Shown: piece by piece, positions 51,501-63,062 of the stretch | Numbering within the stretch: position 1 is the stretch's first letter | Layout of the letters: each line of letters opens with the position of its first letter | Source: Ifrita kowaldi | Lineage: Eukaryota; Chordata; Aves; Passeriformes; Cinclosomatidae | NCBI GenBank assembly: GCA_013398055.1 | Contig: VZRS01000313.1 | Span: forward strand, 1,276,865-1,340,864 | Length of the DNA: 64,000 bases | Reading direction: 5' to 3' | Translations under genes and position numbers: made by a program | Notes under the pieces: generated by a model | The model's database searches: none | What the model was told of the DNA's origin: nothing | Seen by the model: the letters and a program-made list of their open reading frames with translations, nothing else

Positions 51501-54500
51501 AGTTCGGCATTCAAGTACCGACGCTGAGTGCTAGCAGGAGAGAACAGCGCTGATTTGCCAGAGAGGGAAAATACAAATTACATGGCACGTGTGATTTAGT
51601 GGCATTCTGAACTGTCTCTTTCAGTGCTGCTATATGGTTTCTTTTCCCCTGTGAGCAAGATTGTGTCTGAATGTGCACGAATTTATGTTCCATGGTGTCA
51701 TATTAGGGAGGAGGAAGGCGTTTTGGTCTTCCTTTAGGGATTTCTTACATATTTGGGAAAAGCTGTAAAGGGAAGAAAAATTCTTTCTGTCCAGTCTGCA
51801 GCAATATGGTCTCTTAGTGCATTCACACTCTGAAAATTGATTAAAGTTGGTGTGTTTTCACTTGAGTAGGTATCTCCAGGCCTCCTTAGTACCCCTCTGC
51901 AGCACTGGCCGCCATCAGCTCTGCCTGGCTTCACTGCAGTGGGTTCCCCCATGTGACGGCATTTGAGCCACCAGATAGAGCAAGCTGTCACTTGGAGCGT
52001 CAGCTGATGGCCACACGGTCACACAGGCGCCCCCTTATCAGCACGACCCTCGATTACTAGCGTCATTCCAGCTTAAGGTGGAAGAAAGCCAGCTCAGCTG
52101 CTGGAGACTTGACTGAGCTGGCAGCAAACACTTTCTCTTTCAAATCAAGCCTATTTCATGGGGAAATCATCATTGCACAGAAAACATTGCAAGCTCTGTG
52201 AAAGGTCTCTAGGGAGAAGCTGTACTCCACAAGGGAATTAGCATAGAGTAGGTGGGTCTTCCAAGGGAATAAGAAGCAAATGATAATTTAATGCCCTTGG
52301 AAAAAAAGGAAAGGAGGATCCTAAGTCTCTGGTGAGGCAGGAAGCTGCTTCAGGAAAGATTACTTTTTGTAAGCACTACAGGGAACTGAAAAGACTTCAG
52401 TGGGCAGCTTCCATCACCTGGCGTGAGCATCTCCTGCTGTCTCAGCTTTGGCACACGTTCTGTGCTCAGTGTGCTGGCATGTGTTGCATTAAGTACATTG
52501 GCAGATACTGCATCTCCCCAAACTAACTGGTGTACGCTGTGTGCTCGTGTCCAGGCCAGTCCCTTGTGCTGCAAGGACATCTGGCACATTTTCCCTAACA
52601 CCAAAGCAAAAGTTTTATGGCTGAACATCCTTGTTTTGGAAATAACAGCATCGCGGGGGCCTAATTCCTTTGCTGGGAAAGGAAATGAGTCGATCGGGCG
52701 TGTGCAGCTGGGAAGAGTGAGGAGGAGTGGAGTCTTTGTGTTTCTGGCAGTTTTTTTCCCTCTTTTTGTTGAATCATGGCTAAATACATAAATGCAACCA
52801 TGCAGGACAGCATGGGACAAAAACTGAAGATCACTCTTAGGTGCAGGTAGAACATAAATAAGGTCTGCCAAAGGTCTAACTGTATGTGTGTTCACCCTGA
52901 GATGATGACAACACACATTTTGCTGTTTATTAAAGAATACTAATTTCAGATAATGTCTGATCTAAAACTGGAAATAGATACACAGTTACTCCCAGGGTAA
53001 CAGTAATAAACTAAAGGTTTACAGAGCCCCTAGTTTCCTGGGAAATGTGCCTACAACACTGCCCTTGGAAAAGAGCAGTCAGCCTGATTTGTGTCGGACT
53101 GTTCGTGCTCAGCAAGGGGCGGAAGTGCCTATAACCCTTGTCAGGAGCCCCTCAAAACTCCCTGGAGATGCATGAAGCAATTGTGGCTGGCAGATGGAGC
53201 AGAAGAAAGCTGGATCTCCTCAACAATTTCAAAATATTGATGGGATTTTTTCTGTTGTCCACCTCTGCCCCAATGACTGGGTTTCTCTTCCTCAAATCCT
53301 GTCCTTTGGGTATCCTGCTATCACTGCTGCAGATCTCAGGAGTCCTGATGATTTCTCTGCCAGGGCTCTGACGGTGCTGAGGTGAATGCTGAATTAGCTC
53401 TTCAACTTCTGTTTTCACCCAAACCCACAGTTTTCCGTCTCTGCTTCCTCCCAGCCCATTCTGCAAATATTGCAGTATACATATTTTACTGCATGCTCAC
53501 TGTATGGGATATTTTTAACCCGGTTGTTTCCATCTCTCATTCTCCTTATTTCAGTTTTGACTTATTCCAAGTTTTACCCTTCATATTTAAATGTGCTGCA
53601 GTTAAAAGAGAGGCAGGAAAACGCGGGACCATATGTCTGCTTGCAGCACAAGGAGCATCACTGCCAGCTTCGTGTGTCCTTGAACTGAGCTGGTCAGCTG
53701 GGCTCTCCTCCAGTGCCTGGGGATGTTGGCAGGGTCAGCACAGCCCCTCAGTCTCTACAGACCCCTCTGTCTGCTGCCAGGCTTGTTTAAGGTCCTTTTG
53801 GTAATCTGTCTGTACACCCATCAGAAACGGCCGTGCTCACCCAACAGTTTAATGCAAGTTGTCTGACAAAGATTTTCAGCTTCTGTTACACCGAGTGCAA
53901 ATGAGTGTGTGTAACACTGACCAAGGTTTCCTGTTATGAAGCTCCCTGGGAATAAGGGAACTCACTTGTCTACCCAGATAAGTTCATTTGTATAGAAGAC
54001 TGAATAAAGCCATGCCATGTATACAGAAATAGATGGTATCTTGTCTGGTAATATATAGACCCAGATTATTTTAACTTTCAAAAAGCCTAAGGCAACATTT
54101 AGTTAAAAACTATTTTAAAGGTAGAAAAAGAGTGCCAGGAGCCTCTGTGGGAATACTGAAATGAAGACACTTTTTCTTACGAGTAGGACAAAAAAAAAAA
54201 AAAGCAAGCAAGTAATCAACCAGGCTGGTGGTAGAATAGAGTCCTCTCTAGGAAAGACTTTTAGCTGCCTGTGTCACTTGGTATTTCACAGCAAACCCTC
54301 TCTTCCCTCTGTGCCAACCAAGACAACAGCCTAGCTGCTTGAAATCAGAGAGCAATGGAATTTTCCAAAGCACAAAATTTAATGGGTTGTTACAAAACAA
54401 AAATAATTTTTGACCTCTTGCTGAAGAATGGGGAGCTAATGCTTTCTATCAGCAGAGAGCTGTTAACGTGTTGAAAAGATGACGCTGATTCCTTGATGGA

Positions 54501-55600
54501 GGCACAAATGAATTAGAATGAGGGAAGGAAAATTGTCATCTTGTGCTGAGCACCTCATAATTTTGCTGTCAGTTGAAGAGCTGAGATTACTGCCAGCAGC
54601 AGATAATACACAGTGAAAGGAACCAAATGCATCAAGTTGCAGGAAAAAAAAGATGATCATGTGTGCAGTGAGGCAGGGAAGGAAGAAAGGGTAATAAAAA
54701 CCTCTTCTGAACACTACATTAACCACTTAGGGGCAGACTGAGGGCTGCTAAATGGATCCTTTCTGTTGAAATGAAGATTAAAAAAATTAAAGAAGAACTC
54801 ATCCCTGACACTGCTTTGTTTTACTGCCCATAATCATAATAATCTGATGTATTTTTGCTTTGAGAAATGGTGTTACAGAAAATGACAACCAAAGTTGGTG
54901 ACTGGGGAAAATGCTCCCAAAAATCTCTAATGAAATTAATGATTCCACTGGAGAGGTAACCATTAATTGTTTTCAGAGATCATTTGAGCACTTGAACTTG
55001 ATGAGAACTGGTGCTCCTACACTAAAAGCAAACTTCAGGCTGATTGTGAAATAAGTTGTTCTTGTTGTACTAGTTTGTCATGTAAATCATCCAGAGGGGG
55101 AACAGAAATAATACCATTTGACCTACAGTGACAGAAAAGCACAGTTTACAAACTGTGAATGTTACAGCCAGTCATACAGTTTTCTATTTGCAATCTTTAT
55201 GTCCTGCCTTAAATAAAATGTGGTCTTGTTTCTGCTCCCCTGACTGGAAGGCATCTGTAATTGAGGTCAAAATATGACCTGGAGATTAGAAACTGCAAAT
55301 AGGTATTCATAAACTTGTGCTTTGCACATCACTGATTACATTCTGAAGAACTATGTGGGTAATTCTTTCCTAATACCAAATACATTTAGTTACTGTGTGG
55401 TCTTTACAATGGTGATTTGAGATTAGAGAAATGGCAGAGTGGTCTAAAGCATTCACAGCAAGTTAAAAGATAATCTGTGGTTTTTCTGGAGCATCTGCTC
55501 TTTATGAGTGTGATCTCGATGTATACTGTAGGGTTGTTTTTGATGTGGATCTTCTCACCTGGATTTCAGTACAGCCCTGCTAAGAATTGTAACAGGCTGC
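48541..55600. other. Unique stretch without a recognised gene
   Basis: No recognisable exon, RNA gene or mobile element. A 188-codon minus-strand frame at 52,350-52,916 overlaps a 122-codon plus-strand frame at 52,423-52,791. Neither shows a family motif or a biased composition typical of coding sequence. A run of A lies near 54,189-54,204. Confidence 0.5.
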
Positions 55601-56184
55601 TGCTGTGTGTTAGCCCTGGTGGGCAGCTCAGCCCCTGCCATGGGTTGGGGGAGAGAATAGGATGGGCAAAGTGAGAAAATGTATGGGTTGAGATAAACAC
55701 AGTTCAATAAGTAAAAAGGGAAGGAAACTAACAAAGAAACAAACAAAAAAACCCCACAAACACACACACACAGAAAGCAACAACAAAAAAACCACCCAAG
55801 AGAGACAACTGATGCAAGAAATAGCAATTGCAGTCCTTGAGCCAACTAGTGCCTGGCCAGTCCCCAAACAACAGCAGCCCTGGCAAACTCCTCCCAGCTT
55901 TTATTGCTGATCGTTATGTTGTATGGAATGGGATGTCCCTTTTGTCAGAGAGGTCAGCTCTGCCCCGTGTCTGTCCCCTCCAAACCTCCTGCCCACCCCC
56001 AGCCCACTCATTGGGGCATCAAGGTGAGAAGTAAAAGCAGCTTTGATGCTGTGTAAGCACTGCTCAGCAGTAGCTAACACATACCTGTGTCACTATCAGC
56101 ACGATTTTCATCAAAACCCCACAACATAGCACCACATAGGCTGCTGCAAAGAAAATTAACTCTGCCCCAGCCAAAACCAGTACA
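55601..56184 (-). mobile_element. Solo LTR of an avian endogenous retrovirus
   Basis: Read on the minus strand it begins TGTACTGGTTTTGGCTGGGG, continues with AGAGTTAATTTTCTT, and later contains a TATA/poly(A)-type AATAAAAGC segment (about 55,898-55,906). It ends near a TTTATCTCAACCCATACA block and a GGGCTAACACACAGCA-like terminus. This layout matches an LTR family I know from bird genomes, whose copies start with TGGTTTTGGCTGGGATAGAG. About 584 bp remain, with an A-rich expanded part at about 55,740-55,800. No internal gag or pol sequence lies beside it, so it is a solo LTR, presumably left by recombination between two LTRs. I could not see an exact target duplication. Confidence 0.8.
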
Positions 56185-56708
56185 CCCAGAAATGAAACGT
56201 GGTAATAGAGTGAGCAGAAATGTTTTAGGCTGTTTTTACTGATGGCATTCCATGGAACTTCAAGGCAGGCTTTCCTTCCGCAACCGCGTCATATTTGTGT
56301 CTTATCTCTGGAATTTTACAAGTGTTTTTCCTCCCACCATTCTCAAAGTGTTCCTTTGGTGCTGCTGGCTTCAGATCACTGCCTCTGCAGCAAAATGTCC
56401 GGTGATTTCACTGTATTGGAGAAGTTCTCTGAGCACCCTTCACCATGCAAGGGAGGAGAGACTGAGCATGCTTAGGCTTAGTGTATACTCCAGAAATAAA
56501 CGGTGCCAGGAACCCTTCTCAGCCCTGGAAAGCAAACATTGCATTAAAAAGCTGCTCCTGGATTTGAGCTTGCCAAGTGCCAGCTAGCAAACAACTCCCC
56601 ATCACTGCATAGTGACTAAGGTGCTCCACAGACCCTTGAAGGCTAAGGGAGCTCATTGGCACAGACACAAGCCCCTACATGCTCATCATTCTCATCACCC
56701 AGCAACAC
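56185..56708. other. Spacer between LTR and CR1, nothing recognised
   Basis: About 500 bp of unique sequence separate the solo LTR from the next CR1 copy. Overlapping plus-strand frames of 77 and 111 codons occur, with no family resemblance. Confidence 0.5.
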
Positions 56709-57232
56709 AGAATCACAGAATGGTTTGGGTTTGGAGGGACCTTAAAGATCATCCAGTTTACCCCCCTGCCATGGGCAGAGATGCCACCCACTAGACCAGG
56801 CTGCTCACAGCCCCATCCAGCCTGACCTTGGACACTTCCAGGGATGAGGCATCCACAACCACTGTGGGCAACCCGTTCCAGTGCCTCACCACCGTCACTG
56901 TAAAGAATTTCTTCCTAATTTCTGATCTAAACCTACCCTCTGTCTGTTTGAAACCATTGCCCCTTATCCTATTGCATGTCCACTACATGCCTTTATAAAA
57001 GGTCCTGCCCTCTCCAGCTTTCCTGTAAGCTCCCTTTAGGTTCTGAAAGGCCACAACAGGGTCTCCCTGGAGCCTTCTCTTCTCCAGGCTGAACAGCCCC
57101 AACTCTCTCAGCCTGTCTTCATAGGAGAGAGGCTCTAGCACTCTAACCATCTTCATGGTCCTCCTCTGGACTCACTACAACAGGTCCACACCCTTTTTGT
57201 GGTGGGGATCCCAGAGCTGGTCTCAGTACTCG
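56709..57232 (-). mobile_element. CR1 LINE, 5'-truncated 3' end
   Basis: The tail AGAATCACAGAATGGTTTGG followed by GGAGGGACCTTAAAGATCAT is the reverse complement of a CR1 3' terminus. To the right lie the 3' untranslated part and the last part of ORF2, where the minus strand translates to LSYEDRLRELGLFSLEKRRL. The element was truncated on its 5' side near 57,232, at the segment encoding the common HHKKGVD-like region. Frames are broken elsewhere. Sequence identity to my memory of CR1 looks higher here than in the 5,880 or 48,415 copies. Confidence 0.93.
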
Positions 57233-59653
57233 TCACTGGGCCATTCAATTTATTGATAGAAAAACAGCCTTTCTTTTCACACATGTGATGTGGCAGTGTT
57301 TCTCCTGCCTTTTTTAAAGCTACTGGTGTAAATTTTACCTCTTTTTTTTTTTTTTTGCTGGTAGGCAGAACACCTAACTGGGATGCGAAGTGATACCCTC
57401 AGCTGTTGGTAGACTTCCTTGCAGTACCCTGAGGGCCACAATGAATGGCGAGAACTGTTTCTTGCCCATTTAGCAAACCAAAACTTCTCACATTTGGATC
57501 AGTGGTGGCATTTGTCCCCATATACCAGCCATTTTAGGAATTAAAAATAGGGCTTGGAATTAATAGCCAAAAGATACCGTTTTTCACTAAGACTGAAATG
57601 GCCATGTGTGGAAGCAAACCTACTCAGAGGAACATATGCATGTACACTGATGAAAGGAGGTTGTGTGTGTTGGTGATAATCCTATTGCACAGGATTTTTT
57701 TTCAGGTCTGAAGAGTGATGATTTGGACGTGAAAAATAGCACTTTAAAAATAATTTTCTCCAAGTCATTGCTGAAGTATATCCATCCAGAAAACCTGATG
57801 TGACCTCAACTTTACTGTGTCAGTCAACTCTTATGTTAATATCCTGTTATGGCCAGACCCAGAAATGGCATTTCTCATTTTGCCAGTAAATTCCTATTAC
57901 ATTGCAATACCACATCTGATGCTGTTTTGTATTAGGAACATGCAGCTAGGACATTCTTGCAGCTTGCTCACATTGCTTTCCCTCCTTGCTAATTCCTCTA
58001 TATTTTATTTGTAAAATTTCACAAGCTGTCCAGAGATGACTGTTGTTCCTTACTTTATTTTACAAAACATCTAGGGCAACTCTGAAAATGGCAAGGAGAT
58101 CTCTAGGAAGATCTCATCCTCTCATGGAGTTCTCATGAAGCTGGAGATAACTGTGGATTTTGCAAGGTGGGTGCAAAGTTGAGTGCAAAGAAAACAAAAT
58201 TAGTCCCCCCAAATGGTACTGTACCAAACTGAGCAATACTTCTGGTCTGTGAAAAAGACCAACACAATTTTAGTTTCAAACACCATTCTGCAAGAGTTCT
58301 GTAAATGGTTTACCAACATAAGTGTGCAGAGGATCTCAGACTGTACTGTGCAAGCAACTCCATGGGAAGAAGCTTGTGCAAAGGGAGCAGAAGTACCACA
58401 CCAAATATTATTGCTACAGTACACATCAGAGTTCAGGTCTTGTGCGTGAAAGGAGACACCTGCATGTTCTAGCCACATGCCAAACTCTTCATAAAAGTGG
58501 CTGAAATTCAAAAGGTTGATAGCTCAGCGTAGCTAGAAAGCTTGTTTTGCACTTAAAATTCACGTGTAATTGCTGCCAGTGTTCTCTTTAGTAACTATAT
58601 ATTCAACTCTTTCTGGCCCCAAAGCAGTATAGTCCGAGATAACTTTTCCTCCACACTTCTCACCCTTTATTCCCTTGTCTCTCAGGCTATCACAAAGTGA
58701 GCTGGAGGGTTGTGTGTCTCACCATTTAGGCTTAGCATGCTCCCTTAAAGACACACCATATGGTCAGTGACCTCTGCAGAATGTGCTGCTTCTGAGAAAG
58801 CTTTTTGAGATTTAAAGAACATATTTCTTGCAGCAGAGGTTGCTATGTTGAATGGAAGGTATTGGTATTGATGGAAAGGCTGTTAGTAGTTTCTGCAGGG
58901 GAAGAAGTAAGAATAGTAAAGGCTGAGAGAGATGCTCAAACTACTAAAAAGGAGAGAGAATCATGCTCAGTTTGAAATTTAGGTCAGAACTACTTCAGAT
59001 TTATTTTTATACAGGTTCATTTCATCCGCTTCACTGCTACAAAAAAAAATCTGTCTTCTCCTTCAGTAACCTCAGCCAGTACACATAATGTCTGTGGAGT
59101 TTCACCACCTCAGTTACAGGGACTAGTTAATATCACAGGGCTGGAAACCAATTGGGGAATATTGATCCATTAAGTTGGAGTCAATGGTAAGAAAAAGAGG
59201 CTTGCTGAGACATCTGACATGATCAAAGTCTCCAGTAGAGGAGAGATGAGATTTCGCATACCCTAAAAATGGTGGGGCTTGCCTTAGCGACAGGTGACCT
59301 GAGCAGCTGCAATGCTCACATAACCTGTTTTAAATGCTTTAAAATGTTACATTTCCATTCAGTATCTTGCTAAGTGTTTTCCACATGTTGTTAGTAATGC
59401 CTTGTACAGAACAGAGAAAACCAGGATGCCAGTATAAACTGTGTTTAGGAATCATCTGCTTTTGCCCCTAGTTCAGCATCTGAAGTTATACAAATTTTAA
59501 GTGTCTAAGTGTGATGGGATATGCAGAGGATTATGCTTCCATGTGGGAGAGCTAAGTAGCAGAAGCAAATGAGCTCTTAAGCAGCAATGATCCTGGTTTT
59601 ACACAAATATGCCTGCTAAAAATGTTTGAAGCAAGAGGAATAGATGATAAAAT
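57233..59653. other. Unique stretch without a recognised gene
   Basis: A run of 15 T lies at 57,342-57,356, close to the 5' border of the CR1 copy. The rest shows only short frames without family resemblance and no RNA gene that I can recognise. Confidence 0.5.
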
Positions 59654-60735
59654 AATCATAGAATCCTAGAATCATTTAGATTGGGAAAGATCTCCAAGAT
59701 CAAGTCCAACTGTTAACCCAGAACTGCCCAGTCCACCACTAAATCATGTCCCTAAGTGCTACAACAACGTATCTTTTAAATACCTCCAGGGAGAGTGACT
59801 CCACCACTTCCCTGGGCAGCCTGTTCCAATGCTTGACAACCCTCTCAGCGAAGGAATTTCACCTAATATTCAATCTAAACCTCCCCTCTGCCCAAGACAG
59901 GCTTCAGCTATCACATCACCCACCAGTTCCTTCTCTGCTTAAAAACCACGTGTCCAGTGGGTGCATTCCCTGGTTGTCTCCCTCACCAGCTGTGTCTTCC
60001 ACACATCCCAGGACCCTCCTAGACTATTTTCTCCTTGCTGTATTTCCAGCAGATGCCTGGTAAGTTGAAGTCTGACACGAGTACAAGGGCCAGTGATTGT
60101 GAGACTTCTCCCAGCTGCTTACAGAATATTTCATTTGCTTTTTCATCCTGGTTGTATGGTCTATAACAGACTCCCACCAGGATATCTGCCTTGTTGATCT
60201 TCCCCCTGATTCTCACCCATAAACACTCAAGCATATCATCACCATCACTAAGTTCCAGACAATCAAAACACTCACTAACATACAGGGCTACCCCACCACC
60301 TCTCCTTCCTTGCCTATTCCCTCTGAAGAGTTTGTAGCCATCCCTTGTAGCACTCCAGTTGTTCAAGTCATCCCACCATGTTTCTGTGGTGGAAATCTGT
60401 CATAGTTTTCCTGCTGCACTGTAGCTTCCAGTTCCTCCAGTTTATTGCCTGTGCTGCATGCATTGGTGTAGATGTACCTCAGTTGGGATATTGGTCCTGG
60501 CACCTTTATGGAGGGAGAAGCCCTCCTGACCTGGCCATTTCCTACCTGACCATTCTCAGGAACTTTTGTGATTTCTAACACATCAATCCTCACACCCTTG
60601 CATGGATCTCCATCCTCAATCTCCACTGAGACAGCAGACAAGGACCTCGCTAGTGCTTTGTCCCTCAAACATTGGCGTGCTGCTCCCAGGCTTATCTCTG
60701 GTGAGCTTGGTTTTATCCCTGCCCTCCTCCAAACA
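59654..60735 (-). mobile_element. CR1 LINE with internal deletion (endonuclease region joined to 3' end)
   Basis: The left part (59,654 to about 59,890) is a CR1 3' end in reverse orientation, starting AATCATAGAATCCTAGAATC. The right part (about 59,891-60,735) is the 5' half of ORF2, covering the start of the protein and the endonuclease domain, in the same orientation. The roughly 1.5-2 kb that would encode the reverse transcriptase between them is absent. The joint lies within CTCCCCTCTGCCCAAGAC. Most CR1 copies lose their 5' side, so keeping the endonuclease while losing the polymerase is unusual. Confidence 0.85.
59893..60668 (-). pseudogene. CR1 ORF2 endonuclease domain, frame-broken
   Basis: The minus-strand frame 60,363-60,668 gives YIYTNACSTGNKLEELEA, the opening motif of the APE-type endonuclease with its Asn. 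The frame then shifts, and the catalytic Glu motif ETWW is found in the new frame near 60,374-60,386. The frame 60,019-60,366 continues 115 codons with GRRGGGVALYV, CLWVRIRGK, VGVCYRP and VSDFNLP. SDFN stands where the family has GDFN, so the Gly before the catalytic Asp is changed to Ser. After a stop the match continues to the NREGLVGDV-equivalent near 59,925-59,945. The enzyme would nick target DNA in a living CR1; this copy cannot make it. Confidence 0.85.
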
Positions 60736-62737
60736 CAGTGGAGTAACCAGAATTATTCTAAATAGATTTTTTTCATTTTAATATTTTCATGAGGCATCAA
60801 CTGCTCTTCGTAATTCTCTTCTTAACACTACCATCAAAGTATGCCTTATCAAAACATACATCTTTGCTGCTGCATTTATATTCACCCTATTTAAAATCAA
60901 GACAAAATGCATTTTTTTGAGTGCAAGGCATTGAAATAATCATATGAGCATATGGAGTAAAGGGTTTGAAAAGACAGTCACAGATGACAACAGGAGACTA
61001 CTTACAAAGTATGTCATTTCCTTTACCAAGCTAGGCCTGATATAGGACACACATTTCTCCCTATCAATTTTGTCTCAACTGGTGAAATGCAAAGAAGGCA
61101 TCCAATCACCCAGCATTATAAGACATGTTTATCATTGTGCAATTGGCCAGATATTTGTTTTCTGCTCTTTTCCTAACTAAAAGTTCATGTTAAAGGATCC
61201 CCAGGTCCTGGAATATCTACAGGTTTCCAAACATATGTGATGGATATGAGAGACCTAAATATCGCATTTAATGTGATCACCACACATAGACAATGAACAG
61301 AAAGATATATATTGGGTAAAAATTATAACAAATAAACAACTGGAGAGATCCCAAAATTGGAAGTGCTATAAATTATTTTTAGGCTGAGTGAAAATAAAGC
61401 TGGCATGGATGGGTAGATTTCGTGAACAACTGGGCTCAGAAATAATTGGAAGCATGTGTCTTAATTGTGCATCATATACTTCCAAGAGTAGCAAATTAGC
61501 TGCCTTTTGGTCTTAAAAATGCCCATAATAATTGCAGCGATTGAAATGAAACACTTCCTTAAATGACACTGCTCTTGGAAACTCCTGGCTGGCTGGTACT
61601 GTGGTACATGAGACAGTATGGCCCTGTTCTGTTTGCCTTCAACCAGGGCAGGAAACAAATTCAAAGGCATTCTAACCTTTGAATTTGTTAGAAATGCAAC
61701 TGGCAAACCCGGGTCATTTGTATCTACAACTGTTTTTTATGAGACGTTCTGTCTTTTACGGGATGTTCCAAGCTTTTACTCCAAGTTGCAAGGCAGCTTT
61801 GCAAATCAGATTGGATCACCTGGTTTCTCCCACCATGATGCAGCAGGATGACTCCAGGGTGTAACTTGCATGTCAGTCTGACACCTGCCATTGGCACCTG
61901 AAATCTTTCCACTGGCTTCAGCAGGATCATTGAATTGATCATTTTCTGATGTTGATGACCTCATTCTTCTGCTTCTCAGAAAAAAAACCTGAGATTCGTC
62001 AGTGCTAAAGCCATTATACAAAGGCCAGAGAAGTTGGCAGGGAGGACATGCAACACTTGAGACTATAAATACCCTGCCTTATGACAGTGTACATGGCTTG
62101 GCAACAACTCATATTGACACCTGCCTTATCTGCAGGAGATGACAGGATTTAGGCTGAGAAGGAGGACAAGGGCAGCAGACAGGCTGGGAAAAAGGAATAT
62201 GTTATAATGTACGTCAGTACAGGTTGTGAGGTGCCATGATAATATAGACCTGAAAGAGGTGGAGTCAAAAGTCCATCAAAAGTTACTTTGTGCAATTAAT
62301 GGTTAATCTGATGCATAAAGGCTGCAGTTTTGAGGACATTTCCCCTCCACAGCCCTTTCTGTGTCAATGTCTTGCTGATCAATGTCTTCTGAAGCTCCTA
62401 GTTCCTCCCTGCTCTGTTACTGTCAGTTAAATACAAGCTCTGGATGCTGCAACATCCCCTGCAACCACCTAACCCATACACGATCCAGCCCACTACCCTC
62501 ATCAGCATTTCTGTCGTGCCAGGAACTACAACAACTTGGGCAGCCTTTAGAAAAAAGTATCTTCAACCAAACCCCACAGATCCCATTCCTTTGGCAGGCA
62601 AATCAGTTATCCTTTGAAAGACTTTTAAAAGGACTCCAAAGATCTTCTGCTCTGGCAGAAGACAAGGTAGCCTCTTTCCATTCCCCATGTGCCTGCTGCA
62701 CGTGTGATACGCGGGGTTGCACTGCTACAACTGCCTT
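60736..62737. other. Unique stretch without a recognised gene
   Basis: No recognisable exon or mobile element. The perfect hairpin at 61,654-61,689 lies inside. A 145-codon plus-strand frame at 62,382-62,819 runs into the CR1 copy at 62,738 and shows no family motif. Confidence 0.5.
61654..61689. repeat. Perfect inverted repeat: 14-bp arms, 8-nt loop
   Basis: AACAAATTCAAAGG (61,654-61,667) is the exact reverse complement of CCTTTGAATTTGTT (61,676-61,689), with loop CATTCTAA. Pairing ends at A opposite A on the outer side. No mobile element or gene around it accounts for it. Arms of 14 bp with such a short loop are not expected by chance in 64 kb. Confidence 0.9.
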
Positions 62738-63062
62738 AAAGGAGACGGTGCTCAGGTGGGAGCCAGTCGCTTCTACTGTGCCTACAGTGAGAGGACTAAA
62801 GGAAATGGTCTTAAGCTGAGACAGGGGAGATTCAGATTAGTTATTGGAAAAAAAGATTTCATTGTGAAGGTGGTCTGACCAGAATAGGCTGGCCAGGGAC
62901 ATGGTGGAGTCACCGTCCCTGGAGGTGTTTGAGAAGTGTCTGGGCCTGGTGCTGGGTGGTGTGGTTTAGTGGTTTACAGGTTCCAGTGGTATTGCTGGGC
63001 TGACAGGTGGGCTTGATGATCTTAAAGGTCTCTTCCTACTTTGATGATTCTATGATTCTACT
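62738..63062 (+). mobile_element. CR1 3' end, 5'-truncated, plus orientation
   Basis: The stretch follows the CR1 consensus order: AGTGAGAGGACTAAAGGAAA, GGGGAGATTCAGATTAG, then ATGGTGGAGTCACCGTCCCT, GGTTTAGTGG and GGGCTTGATGATCTTAAAGG. It ends in TGATGATTCTATGATTCTAC, the short tail repeats. It covers only the end of ORF2 and the 3' untranslated part. The segment that should encode WNRLPRE is altered, so it is a decayed copy. Confidence 0.9.

Noticed and set aside
52350..52916. A 188-codon minus-strand open frame
   Set aside because: No family motif, no protein-like periodicity, and an overlapping plus-strand frame of 122 codons. It looks like a chance frame.
58094..58113. Inverted repeat GAGATCT / AGATCTC
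   Set aside because: Arms of only 7 bp with a 6-nt loop are common by chance in 64 kb.
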